Origin: Tessaracoccus sp. SD287
GTDB lineage: Bacteria; Actinomycetota; Actinomycetes; Propionibacteriales; Propionibacteriaceae
Direction of reading: 5' to 3'
DNA: 64,000 nucleotides
Assembly (NCBI RefSeq): GCF_017355265.1
Contig: NZ_JADIJQ010000011.1
Coordinates: 39,252 to 103,251 of the forward strand
Position numbers and translations under genes: made by a program. Shown here in pieces: positions 8,621 to 16,060 of this stretch; the stretch's first letter is position 1, and each line of letters opens with the position of its first letter. Under the pieces are notes generated by a model. The model was not told the DNA's origin. It worked only from the letters and a program-made list of their open reading frames with translations, and ran no database searches.

Positions 8621-9715
8621 GTGGCTCTTACCATTGGCATCGTCGGACTGCCCAACGCCGGCAAGTCGACCCTTTTCAACGCTCTGACCAAGAACGACGT
8701 GCTCGCGGCGAACTACCCGTTCGCGACGATCGAGCCGAACGTCGGCGTGGTCGGGGTCCCCGACTCGCGACTGGCCACGCTGGCCGAGATCTTCGGGTCG
8801 GAGAAGATCATTCCCGCGACCGTGTCCTTCGTGGACATCGCCGGCATCGTCAAGGGCGCCAGCCAGGGTGAGGGCATGGGCAACGCGTTCCTGGCCAACA
8901 TCCGTGAGGCCGAGGCGATCTGTCAGGTCACCCGCGTCTTCGAGGACGCCGACGTCACCCACGTCGACGGCAAGGTCGACCCGGGCAACGACATCTCGAC
9001 GATCACCACCGAGCTGATCCTGGCCGACCTGCAGACCTTGGAGAAGGCGCTGCCGCGGGTGGAGAAGGAGGCGCGGATCCGCAAGGAGACCCAGCCGAAG
9101 CTCGAGGCCATGCAGCGGGCGGTCGACGTGCTGAATGCCGGCACCACTGTCTTCGCCTCCGGCATCGACACCGAACTGCTGCGGGAGTTCTTCCTGCTGA
9201 CGGCCAAGCCGTTCATCTACGTCTTCAACTGCGACCAGGACGAATTGGCCAACGAGGACCTGAAGGCGCGGATGCGCGAGATCGTGGCGCCGGCCGAGGC
9301 CATCTTCCTGGATGCCAAGTTTGAGTCCGAACTCGTGGAGATGTCCGATGAGGAGGCCCGGGAGTTCCTGGCCGACAGCGGCGTGGACGAGCCGGGTCTG
9401 GACGTGTTGGCCCGGGTTGGGTACGACACGTTGGGTCTGCAGAGCTACCTGACGGCCGGCCCCAAGGAGGCTCGCGGCTGGACGATCCCCAAGGGCGCCA
9501 CCGCGCCCGAGGCGGCCGGGGTGATCCACACTGACTTCCAGAAGGGCTTCATCAAGGCCCAGGTGGTCAGCTTCGACGACCTGGTGGCGGCTGGCTCCGA
9601 GGCTGCGGCGAAGGCTGCCGGCAAGATGCGCCTGGAGGGCAAGGAGTACGTGATGCAGGACGGCGACGTGGTGGAGTTCCGGTTCGGGCAGGCATCTTCG
9701 GGAGGGCCACGGTGA
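8621..9715 (+). CDS. ychF: Redox-regulated ATPase YchF (Obg family)
   Basis: YchF is a ribosome-associated P-loop NTPase (an OLA1 homologue) that prefers ATP. The 364-residue protein begins [16 protein letters not shown] when started at GTG 8621; the alternative TTG at 8612 adds three residues. Walker A is GLPNAGKS (9-16), followed by switch I/II ([18 protein letters not shown]). The C-terminal TGS domain ends [14 protein letters not shown]. Homologues normally stop two residues later (FNV). Here the tail runs on as GQASSGGPR and its stop overlaps the GTG of an HNH gene, so the 3' end has been remodelled by an insertion. Confidence 0.95.
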   Translation: MALTIGIVGLPNAGKSTLFNALTKNDVLAANYPFATIEPNVGVVGVPDSRLATLAEIFGSEKIIPATVSFVDIAGIVKGASQGEGMGNAFLANIREAEAICQVTRVFEDADVTHVDGKVDPGNDISTITTELILADLQTLEKALPRVEKEARIRKETQPKLEAMQRAVDVLNAGTTVFASGIDTELLREFFLLTAKPFIYVFNCDQDELANEDLKARMREIVAPAEAIFLDAKFESELVEMSDEEAREFLADSGVDEPGLDVLARVGYDTLGLQSYLTAGPKEARGWTIPKGATAPEAAGVIHTDFQKGFIKAQVVSFDDLVAAGSEAAAKAAGKMRLEGKEYVMQDGDVVEFRFGQASSGGPR

Positions 9716-10260
9716 GTGGTGGAAGACCCGCCATATCCAGGCCCTTGAGTCGTGCTGTACGGGTCGAGGCCGGACACCGTTGTGCGATCCCGACGTGCCG
9801 CGCAACGTCGGGGCTTCAGATTCATCACATAGACGAGTGGGCCAAGGTTAAAGAGCACAGCTTTGAAAACTTGATACTCCTGTGTGCGAACTGCCACGCC
9901 AGGGTTACCGCGCGCGAGATCGATAGACGATCTGTGACGGCCTACAAGCACAACCTCAGCGTCCTTGCGGGCAGGTACGGCGACCTCGAACGACGGATCA
10001 TCGATCGCTTCGTGAATAACCCCGACCAGACCGAAGTAGTCGTCGATACGAGTCAGACACTCCTGCTCGACTATCTGATCGCCGACGGACTGCTCGAGTA
10101 TCATAGTCCTGCCGATGGCGCTCTGTTTGTTGGCCTTGGCGAGCCGCCTGCGTACGAGGCCAGCACTCCCGAAAGCCATTACGGTCCCGCTCTCTGGCGG
10201 CTGACTGCCGACGGGCAGCAATTCGTTGAACGCGTGCGGTCCGCGCGGGAGGTCGGATAG
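9712..10260 (+). CDS. HNH endonuclease domain protein
   Basis: The 182-residue product carries an HNH nuclease module at its N-terminus. It has the zinc-knuckle cysteines C24-x4-C29 and C58-x2-C61, the catalytic HH pair at 38-39 (LQIHHIDEW) and N53 (FENLILLC). The remaining 100 residues are not recognised and end in a winged-helix-like stretch (YGPALWRLTADGQQFVERV). The GTG start overlaps the ychF stop (GTGA), so translation is coupled to ychF. Base composition is clearly less GC-rich than the surroundings, suggesting recent acquisition. A defence or mobile-element role is plausible but is only inferred. Confidence 0.85.
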   Translation: MSGGRPAISRPLSRAVRVEAGHRCAIPTCRATSGLQIHHIDEWAKVKEHSFENLILLCANCHARVTAREIDRRSVTAYKHNLSVLAGRYGDLERRIIDRFVNNPDQTEVVVDTSQTLLLDYLIADGLLEYHSPADGALFVGLGEPPAYEASTPESHYGPALWRLTADGQQFVERVRSAREVG

Positions 10261-10343
10261 CGAGAACCCTGAAGGGTTCCGCACTAATCTTCGACGTCCT
10301 GGGTGCATCTGCGAGGGCTGCCCGCATCGTGGTAGCGGCTTGA

Positions 10344-10403
10344 CACTTTGACAGCGATGTAGTGGAGTTCCGACACGAATCAGCTTCATCGGGCAAGAAG
10401 TGA
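10344..10403 (+). pseudogene. Remnant of a second ychF 3' end
   Basis: The in-frame codons at 10350-10403 read DSDVVEFR, then HES, then ASSGKK and a stop. This mirrors the ychF tail at 9662-9715 ([17 protein letters not shown], stop). Many matching codons differ at the third position (GAC/GAT, GTG/GTA, GCA/GCT), so this is a diverged coding copy rather than a recent DNA duplication. Its stop overlaps the GTG of the next gene as GTGA, exactly as at the true ychF end. Confidence 0.6.
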
Positions 10404-11209
10404 ATAGCCGTCCGCGAAGCAGCGCCGCAAAGGTGGGAAAGAGTGTGACCTACAAGAGCCACCCCGACCTCTGGGATGTCGAGGATGCTGACACCGTACT
10501 TTGGCGTTACATGGACCTGTACAGGTTCCTCGATCTCCTGCAGGAGTCGGAACTACATCTCACACGTGTCGATCAGATGGAGGATAAGTGGGAAGGCTCG
10601 TTCAGCGACCTAAATGTCGCTGAACGCCCGGCCATTTACGCCGAGCACTGGAGCGAGTCGTTCGCCAAGGCAATGCATAATCTGTATCTACACGGGCGGA
10701 CTCACACCTACCTGAACTGCTGGTACATGGGCGACGCGGAGTCATACGCCATGTGGAAGCTGTACGACGCTGCAGGGAAAGGTGTTGCGGTCAAGGCGAC
10801 TATTGGCCGTCTTCAGGCGTCCTTGAAGGGCGTGCACCGTCCGGAAGTCTGCGGATCACAAGTGAAGTACGTCAATTACGCCACCACGTACATACCGGAG
10901 CGGAACCTTTTCCTTCCCTACATTCACAAGCGGTTGAGCTTTGCTCACGAGCAGGAGTATCGCTTGCTTGCAATGTGGTCGCCCAAGGTTCTAGAGACGG
11001 ATCAGAACAACACGGCGACCCTTACCGAGCCGGACGTCCCGCCTGTGCTCCTCCGTGAGGCCGTCGATCTGGACGAGTTGATAGGCTCAGTCTACGTCTC
11101 CCCGGACGCTCCTGATTGGGTGGCGAAGGTGGTGTCGGAAGTGACACGCCAGTACTTGCCTCGACTGGAGGTTCGTCACTCGGACCTTGCGGCCGACCCG
11201 GTCTTTTGA
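10400..11209 (+). CDS. DUF2971 family protein
   Basis: The 269-residue protein matches the DUF2971 family. It has an N-terminal LWRYMDLYRFLDLLQESEL block, the RVDQMEDKWEG motif, then CWYMGDAESYAMWKLY (about residues 108-123) and KRLSFAHEQEYRL near residue 180. The biochemical role of the family is unknown; members often sit in accessory islands. The GTG at 10400 is chosen because it overlaps the stop of a ychF-like tail. A GTG at 10445 preceded by GGGAAAG is an alternative. The codon use is less GC-rich than in core genes, like the HNH gene before it. Confidence 0.82.
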   Translation: MNSRPRSSAAKVGKSVTYKSHPDLWDVEDADTVLWRYMDLYRFLDLLQESELHLTRVDQMEDKWEGSFSDLNVAERPAIYAEHWSESFAKAMHNLYLHGRTHTYLNCWYMGDAESYAMWKLYDAAGKGVAVKATIGRLQASLKGVHRPEVCGSQVKYVNYATTYIPERNLFLPYIHKRLSFAHEQEYRLLAMWSPKVLETDQNNTATLTEPDVPPVLLREAVDLDELIGSVYVSPDAPDWVAKVVSEVTRQYLPRLEVRHSDLAADPVF

Positions 11210-11760
11210 GACTGCGGGCGACGGAGGACATGGTGGAGTTCGTCACGCTAAGTCCGGCACCAGAACCCCGGCTCACGAGCCAGATGGCAATCCTGGGACC
11301 GTCGGGCTGCCGGTCGACAACCGCGATTCCTCTCAAGCCGCTCTTCGTGCGCTCGCGGCGCCCACCCGCACAGTACGATGCGCGCCCCTCTCTTACGGAG
11401 TGTTTGAGCGGCTCGCCCGCCAGGACGAAACGGCCTTGCGGACGTGCAATTGCTAGGCGCCTTGACCGTGCGGTGCCTTGACTCGGCGAGCGATGGATGA
11501 CGCGTCCCCTGGCAACGCAGCGCAGTCGAGTGCAGAATGAACGTCTAGCTGACAACGTCCTTTCGGCGCATGCGGTTCTGTTGTGAACGTCAGGGGTTTG
11601 CGCAGATGTGTTGCGAGGCGGACGAGCGCCTGTCGGGCGGCGGAAGCTGGCGCCTCGAGGACGTCGTCTCTGCTGACGTGTCCATCGGCAGGGGCTGGGC
11701 GAGTAGAGCCGCGGGTTCGGGCAGCCCAGAAATGTCCGACCCCCGGAGCAACATGAGTAC
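11210..11760. other. Gene-poor stretch at the distal end of the accessory patch
   Basis: I find no convincing gene in these 551 bases. Open frames on both strands lack start context and family features and have unordered codon use. A weak third echo of the ychF tail (GACATGGTGGAGTTCG, 11227-11242) lies just after the DUF2971 stop. The stretch may be debris of an earlier insertion. Confidence 0.5.
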
Positions 11761-12279
11761 ATGACAGAACAGCAAGGTGAATCACTGCTGAAGTTCACTG
11801 TGGCGCTGCGTCCGTTCGAGGACCACGTGGCTGCCACTGAATGCCTCTGGGGCCGCTGGATCGACCGGAACGAGGGTCTGGTCGCCTCCCACAACAACGC
11901 CAACGAGGTACCGCTCGCGGTCAACGACGTCGTTCGAGTCGCGCGCACCGCGTCCGGGTCGTGGCGGCTGGTCGAGATCGTCCGCCTGGCTGAGTCGGTC
12001 GTCACCTGGACGTCCTTCGATCCACCCGTCACCCAGGCGCAGGCCCTCGCGGTCTACGACGGGTGGGTCCGCGACGGCCTGGCCGTCTTCACCGAGGGCG
12101 GCAACGGGATCATGGTCACCGCGTGGAGGGAGTTCATGTCGATCGAGGAGGTGTTGGGTGCCCTGACGGTGTTCGCGGCGCCCGGGTGGGAGTTGTGGCA
12201 GGTGTTCACTCCGGAGGAGCGCCTGCGGGAACTGGAGCAACGCGTCGACATGGGCCGCGGTACGCGTGTCCATCGCTGA
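11761..12279 (+). CDS. Hypothetical protein, possibly DUF4265-like
   Basis: This 172-residue soluble protein has no firm family assignment. The N-terminal half (LWGRWIDRNEGLVASHNNAN, then EVPLAVNDVVRV and a strand-rich stretch) has the rhythm of DUF4265 proteins, which carry a short conserved pattern around N-x-P and GDVV. The second half alternates strands and helices and ends in a charged helix (EERLRELEQRVDMGRG). No transmembrane segment or signal peptide is seen. It marks the return to core-like GC-rich codon use after the accessory patch. Confidence 0.6.
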   Translation: MTEQQGESLLKFTVALRPFEDHVAATECLWGRWIDRNEGLVASHNNANEVPLAVNDVVRVARTASGSWRLVEIVRLAESVVTWTSFDPPVTQAQALAVYDGWVRDGLAVFTEGGNGIMVTAWREFMSIEEVLGALTVFAAPGWELWQVFTPEERLRELEQRVDMGRGTRVHR

Positions 12280-12324
12280 CGTGGCGCACGACCCGAACTC
12301 GGGGCCATGCCAGCCGCGAAGCGG

Positions 12325-12741
12325 TCACGATGCCAGTTCGTCCTGGGCGCAGCCGCCGATGCGACGTGGCAGCAAACCGGGGTTGGCAGTGTAGAAGTGG
12401 AGCAGCTTGGGTGCGGTCTCGGCCAACGCCCGGTGCCAGCGACGGCCGAGCGGCAGGGTGAAGGGACGCGCAGACGAGATGGCTGCGATCATGCCCGGCA
12501 CCACGTCCAACTGGTCGAGGAACGCCGTCGCTTCCGCCAGTTCGCGTGCGGAGCAGTGCCACTTCATGCCGTCGATCACAATGGGTTGGATGAGGCGGTC
12601 GTGCTCGTCGCAGAGCAGCAGCAGCCATGAGTCAGCGTGCCGGTCGCGTTCACCCAGGAACAGGTCGACCACATTGGTCGCGAGTTCGGCGTCGGTCAGT
12701 GGCATGTCAGCCCAATTGTTGGGCAGGTCTTCGAAGGTCAT
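12325..12741 (-). CDS. Conserved actinobacterial hypothetical protein
   Basis: The 138-residue protein begins MTFEDLPNNWADMPLTD at an ATG at 12741. It has the form of a small alpha/beta actinobacterial protein: DAELATNVVDLFLGERDRHA, then a core strand pair LLLLCDEHDRLIQPIVID. A long frame continues upstream on the same strand, but that part has shadow-type composition opposite the tocopherol-cyclase-like gene and is rejected. Similar proteins often have an RNA-polymerase or ribosome neighbourhood, but I cannot name a function. It is divergent from 12871-13926. Confidence 0.7.
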   Translation of the reverse strand: MTFEDLPNNWADMPLTDAELATNVVDLFLGERDRHADSWLLLLCDEHDRLIQPIVIDGMKWHCSARELAEATAFLDQLDVVPGMIAAISSARPFTLPLGRRWHRALAETAPKLLHFYTANPGLLPRRIGGCAQDELAS

Positions 12742-12870
12742 GTCCCTCAGTGTTGTCACGGGGCGAGGGGGGTGGACCCTCGGCAGCGAAGCTGTGGACA
12801 ACTTCGTGCGTGTCCACAGGCCTACGTGGCGACCCTGTCCTCGCAGGTCCAGCGGTGCCATAGTGCTGGG

Positions 12871-13926
12871 ATGACCTCCACGCTGCGGCGCACGGTTGCC
12901 GCATTGCTCCGGACCTATCGCGCGAGCGGCGCGGACTGGCCGTGTGGTGACCTGCTGCCCGCCCACGACGTCGCCATGGAGGGGTACTTCTGGCGGTTCA
13001 GCGACCCTGCGTCCGGACGCGTCGTGATCGCACTCAACGGCGTGAACCACTCGGATGACGGACACTGGTCGACGCTTGGCCTCGCGGCGCATCCGCATGG
13101 TTTCCTGCGCACGGCAGTTCACCCGGTAGGTGTGGCCGCCACGGACCGACTCGGCGCGTCCGCAGGTGATGCCTTTGTCGGCACGTCGGGACGCGTGCGG
13201 GTCGACCTCGCCGCCGACGCCCACCTTGACGTGGAGGTCAGAAGTCCGCAGCCCTGGCCGCGCAAGAGTCTTGGTGGGTCCAGCGTGTTCCAGGCCGTGC
13301 CCGGCCTCAACCAGTACTGGCACCCGTGGCTGCTGGGTGGGTCGGTGCACGGACGCGCCGTGCTGGGCACCGAGACCTGGGCGCTGGACGGATGGTCGGT
13401 CTATGCCGAGAAGAATTGGGGCAAGGGCGGGTTTCCCGACGCATGGTGGTGGGGTCAGGCGCAGGGCTTTGATGATCGGTCGGTGTGCGTCGCCTTCGCT
13501 GGGGGGCAGGTCAGCGCTGGGCCGTTCCACACGACCGTCACGGCTGTGGTCGTCCTGCTGCCGGACGGCACACTCATCCGACTGGGGAACCCGGTCGTCT
13601 CGCCAGTGCATGCCGAGGTCACCGACGAGCGGTGGGAGCTCAGCGGACGCAGTGCCCAGTGGAGCGTCGACATCGAGGGGTCGGGCAGTCTGGACACCGC
13701 GCATGTGCTGCCCGTGCCACTGCCTGCCGAGCGGCGAAATGTGCCCGGCGCCATCGAGCATCTCGGCGCCACGATGCACGTCACAGTGCGCCGGCGGGGC
13801 CGACTCATCTGGGAAGGCGTGTCCACCATCGCCGCCCTCGAACACGGCGGGATTGCGCGCGCCCGGGCCGAGATCGCGCGCCGGGGCCACGGGCCAGACG
13901 CCGTCGACGCGTCCCCGGTGCGGTGA
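12871..13926 (+). CDS. Tocopherol cyclase-like protein
   Basis: This 351-residue protein resembles the tocopherol cyclase family (PF14249). The hallmark block is WSVYAEKNWGKGGFPDAWWW near residue 180, followed by GQAQGF. The two-lobed beta-barrel pattern covers the remainder, for example YFWRFSDPASGRVVIALNG at about 34-52 and YWHPWLLGGSVHGRAVLG. No other vitamin E gene is nearby, and the host is not expected to be photosynthetic, so the true substrate is unknown; a lipid or isoprenoid quinone is a guess. CATAGT lies six bases before the ATG and no ribosome-binding site is seen, suggesting a leaderless start. Confidence 0.8.
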   Translation: MTSTLRRTVAALLRTYRASGADWPCGDLLPAHDVAMEGYFWRFSDPASGRVVIALNGVNHSDDGHWSTLGLAAHPHGFLRTAVHPVGVAATDRLGASAGDAFVGTSGRVRVDLAADAHLDVEVRSPQPWPRKSLGGSSVFQAVPGLNQYWHPWLLGGSVHGRAVLGTETWALDGWSVYAEKNWGKGGFPDAWWWGQAQGFDDRSVCVAFAGGQVSAGPFHTTVTAVVVLLPDGTLIRLGNPVVSPVHAEVTDERWELSGRSAQWSVDIEGSGSLDTAHVLPVPLPAERRNVPGAIEHLGATMHVTVRRRGRLIWEGVSTIAALEHGGIARARAEIARRGHGPDAVDASPVR

Positions 13927-13951
13927 ATCGCGGTGCCCCGACAGTCACGAC

Positions 13952-13957
13952 TAGGGT
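13952..13957 (+). promoter_or_regulatory. -10 hexamer of the small membrane protein gene, leaderless
   Basis: TAGGGT ends six bases before the ATG at 13964, with no Shine-Dalgarno sequence, in the TANNNT-N6-start pattern. Confidence 0.5.
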
Positions 13958-13963
13958 GGCAGG

Positions 13964-14209
13964 ATGTCAACTCCCCTCAGCCCGCCTGAGCCCAGCCGTG
14001 ACCAGCCGAGGCGCGGCGCCTCGCGCACGTGGAGTGTTCTGTCCGCAGCCGCTGGCCTGTTCCTGATTGCCTTTGGTGCCCTGGTCGTCATGCTCGGCCA
14101 GGCCGATGACTCACCGGGGTTGGGCGGGCTGGGACTGATCACCGCCCTCATAGGCCTGGTCATGCTGGTTCGGCTGCTCCGGGGACGGACCGGCAGGGGT
14201 CAGCACTGA
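13964..14209 (+). CDS. Small two-helix membrane protein
   Basis: This is an 81-residue protein. A proline-rich, charged N-terminus (about 1-22) is followed by two hydrophobic helices, VLSAAAGLFLIAFGALVVML and LGLITALIGLVMLVRLL, and a short basic tail. No family is recognised. Its 3' 99 bases overlap the convergent nitrobindin gene, so one of the two reading frames may be shorter than drawn. Support is the leaderless-type promoter, the coherent membrane topology and GC-rich third positions. Confidence 0.6.
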   Translation: MSTPLSPPEPSRDQPRRGASRTWSVLSAAAGLFLIAFGALVVMLGQADDSPGLGGLGLITALIGLVMLVRLLRGRTGRGQH

Positions 14210-14659
14210 GCTGAGGTGGTGGGTCAGAGGTACCCCCACCGCTGCCATCTCGAAGCTGGTGGTGAGTTCGGTGCCCTGGAGCCGGATTCGTCGGACGGTC
14301 TGGTCCACCAGCTTCGCTGATGCGGAGTTCACCACCCGTGAGTGCAGCTCCATGGAGAACCCGTCGGCCTCGGCCACGAGTGGCCCCTCGGCCAGTTCGG
14401 TCTGACCGGTCGGTTGGGCCAGGACGAACTCGACCCGGCCGTGGCTGGGCACCCGCAGGTAGCCGGTCTCGACATGCAGGGGTCGTCCATCCGGTGCCCA
14501 GGTGCGCTGGGCATAGGCCAGGAAGGGCTTGCCAATGTCGGTGAAGGTGACCTGCTCGGTGTACTCGAAGGTGTCGATGGTCGGGTACTCGCCGACCCCG
14601 GGGCCGCGCCACGTGCCGACCAGACCAGCGATGGGCGCAAGGTTCGGATGCAGGTTCAT
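14111..14659 (-). CDS. Nitrobindin-type heme-binding beta-barrel protein
   Basis: The protein belongs to the nitrobindin/THAP4 heme-binding family (FABP-like barrel), proposed to bind nitric oxide or isomerise peroxynitrite. The N-terminal signature IAGLVGTWRGPGVGEYPTID (residues 9-28) is conserved. The C-terminal MAAVGVPLTHHLSSVL (about 141-156) carries the histidine expected as axial heme ligand. Typical members end directly after this motif. Here a 26-residue polar tail (EQPNQHDQAYEGGDQSQ) follows, encoded opposite the neighbouring membrane gene, probably because the ancestral stop was lost. It has 182 residues in total. Confidence 0.88.
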   Translation of the reverse strand: MNLHPNLAPIAGLVGTWRGPGVGEYPTIDTFEYTEQVTFTDIGKPFLAYAQRTWAPDGRPLHVETGYLRVPSHGRVEFVLAQPTGQTELAEGPLVAEADGFSMELHSRVVNSASAKLVDQTVRRIRLQGTELTTSFEMAAVGVPLTHHLSSVLTPAGPSPEQPNQHDQAYEGGDQSQPAQPR

Positions 14660-14672
14660 GCCGGAAGTCTAG

Positions 14673-14708
14673 GTGGGCGGTGCAGTCTGGGTGGGCGGTG
14701 CAGTCTGG
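14673..14708. repeat. Tandem duplication of 18 bases
   Basis: GTGGGCGGTGCAGTCTGG occurs twice in perfect tandem (14673-14690 and 14691-14708), upstream of the nitrobindin start. Confidence 0.8.
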
Positions 14709-14733
14709 GAACGTCGTCGGCACCCGCGCGGCT

Positions 14734-14801
14734 GCCACCTGCACCAGTTCCGTCCTCCTGCAAGGCTTCAAGCCCTGCAACGGGTCCCAACTGTTGCAGT
14801 T
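14734..14801 (-). repeat. 68-bp two-hairpin intergenic repeat, copy 1
   Basis: Read on the minus strand, this is one of three ungapped 68-base copies in the window (others at 17325 and 19426). It begins AACTGC, has TGCA at columns 23-26 and 40-43, GCAGGAG at 41-47 and ends CAGGTGGC. Including two flanking bases, CCAACTG-CAA-CAGTTGG forms a perfect first hairpin. TGCAGGGCT-TGA-AGCCTTGCA forms the second, with one G-U pair. Confidence 0.8.
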
Positions 14802-14825
14802 GGTTCCCGTCCCGGAAGCCAGCCA

Positions 14826-14831
14826 TAGACT
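14826..14831 (+). promoter_or_regulatory. -10 hexamer of the 71-aa protein gene, leaderless
   Basis: TAGACT is followed by exactly six bases and the ATG at 14838, with no ribosome-binding site. It is identical in sequence and spacing to the ispH promoter. Confidence 0.6.
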
Positions 14832-14837
14832 CCGCCC

Positions 14838-15053
14838 ATGGGTTCATCACGCCCCAACTTTTCGGGGATGACGGTCAACGAGCGCCTGGCCGCTGCTGGA
14901 TTGACCCGCGAATTCGACTCGGCGATCATCGCGGGGGACCGCCAGAGGGCGATCAGCGTGTTGCGGCGGGTCGCCATGGACGAGAACAGCGCTGCCTTCA
15001 CCGTGGACACCACACTCGCCAACCCGGCGAAGTACGGCTACCGGCGCCCCTGA
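14838..15053 (+). CDS. Small conserved hypothetical protein
   Basis: This 71-residue soluble protein contains MTVNERLAAAGLTREFDSAI, then a helix with DRQRAISVLRRVAMDE and a C-terminal DTTLANPAKYG. This three-part pattern is common to a family of small proteins also found in proteobacteria, whose function is unknown. The start is set by the leaderless promoter. It stands alone between the first hairpin repeat and the arginine cluster. Confidence 0.75.
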   Translation: MGSSRPNFSGMTVNERLAAAGLTREFDSAIIAGDRQRAISVLRRVAMDENSAAFTVDTTLANPAKYGYRRP

Positions 15054-15208
15054 AGACGCAATGAGCATCAGTCCCCAAGAGCGCCCGTGGTCCGTGTCAT
15101 ACTGCAGTCAGGCGTGCTCGTGTCGCCTCTTCCTCGTGGCCAGCCCACGGGTCGAAGTGCCGCCGGGCCCCAGGACAGCGTCCGCCGCCACACTCGGTGG
15201 GGAGCGAG

Positions 15209-16060
15209 ATGCCTTCTCAACAGCGGATCCAGCAGCGTCGCCGGTTCCTGATGTGTCGTCCGGACCACTTCACGGTGCGCTACGAGATCAACCCGTGGAT
15301 GCAGCGGGCGCGTCCCACCGACACGGCGCGAGCGGTGCGGCAGTGGCAGGCGCTCCACGACACCTATCTGGAGCTGGGGCACGAGGTCGAACTGATCGAC
15401 CCGATCCCCGGCCTGGACGACATGGTCTACACGGCCAACGGCGGACTCGTCATCAACGGTGTGGCACTGGGGGCGAGGTTCAAGGTGGCCGAGCGTCGCG
15501 GTGAGGAACGCCCGTTCCGGGAGTGGTTCGCCGCCCACGGGTTCGAGGTCGTCGAGCCGGTCGCGACCCAGGAGGGTGAAGGGGACTTCCTGCTCGCCGG
15601 CGAGACCATCCTCGCCGGCTATGGCTTCCGTTCCGAGCTCGGGAGCCACGCCGAGGTCGCCGATGTGTTCGGGCTCGAGGTCGTCTCGCTGCGCCTGGTC
15701 AACCCGGCCTACTACCATCTGGACACCGCGCTGTGCGTCCTGGACCCGGTGCAGGGCCCGGGCGGGGTGGAGCGGGCGAACATTGCCTACCTGCCCTCCG
15801 CCTTTGACGCGCACAGCCAGGGCGAACTCGTCGAGCGGTTCCCGGACGCAATCCGGGTGCCCGCCTTCGTTCCCGAGACCCTCGAACTGAACGCTGTCAG
15901 CGATGGTCTCAATGTGGTGATCTCGACGCCCATCAACGGCTTCGACGCCCAGCTGCGCGAGCGCGGTTACCACCCCGTGGCCGTCGACCTGTCCGAGTTG
16001 CACCTCGGCGGTGGCGGGATCAAGTGCTGCACCCTGGGACTCAGAGGAGCCAGACCATGA
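15209..16060 (+). CDS. DDAH / arginine dihydrolase-like guanidine hydrolase
   Basis: This 283-residue protein belongs to the guanidine-modifying (pentein) superfamily, with dimethylarginine dimethylaminohydrolase, arginine deiminase and the ArgZ-type arginine dihydrolases. The nucleophilic cysteine lies in the C-terminal LHLGGGGIKCCTLGL. The general-base region is LAGETILAGYGFRSE, and the substrate loop reads MVYTANGGLVING. GGGGAG precedes the ATG at 15209; an earlier GTG at 15197 is less likely. The stop overlaps the start of rocD as ATGA, so the product is probably ornithine or feeds it. That would favour dihydrolase activity over citrulline formation, but this is inference. Confidence 0.87.
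   Translation: MPSQQRIQQRRRFLMCRPDHFTVRYEINPWMQRARPTDTARAVRQWQALHDTYLELGHEVELIDPIPGLDDMVYTANGGLVINGVALGARFKVAERRGEERPFREWFAAHGFEVVEPVATQEGEGDFLLAGETILAGYGFRSELGSHAEVADVFGLEVVSLRLVNPAYYHLDTALCVLDPVQGPGGVERANIAYLPSAFDAHSQGELVERFPDAIRVPAFVPETLELNAVSDGLNVVISTPINGFDAQLRERGYHPVAVDLSELHLGGGGIKCCTLGLRGARP

Noticed and set aside
11227..11242. Third ychF-tail-like copy (GACATGGTGGAGTTCG)
   Set aside because: The match covers only the DVVEFR-equivalent codons (read as DMVEFV) and the following residues do not match ASSG; it may be coincidence, so it is only mentioned as an echo.
11022..12032. Open minus-strand frame of 336 codons across the gene-poor stretch
   Set aside because: Composition is serine/arginine-rich shadow type, it overlaps the DUF2971 gene and the 11761 gene, and it has no family feature or start context.
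12742..13890. Upstream extension of the 12325-12741 minus-strand frame to 521 codons
   Set aside because: The extension is antisense to the tocopherol-cyclase-like gene, has random-looking composition and is not needed; only the part from 12741 looks coding.
15061..15504. 147-codon plus-strand frame before and inside the guanidine hydrolase
   Set aside because: Overlaps a well-supported gene in another frame and has no recognisable domain.
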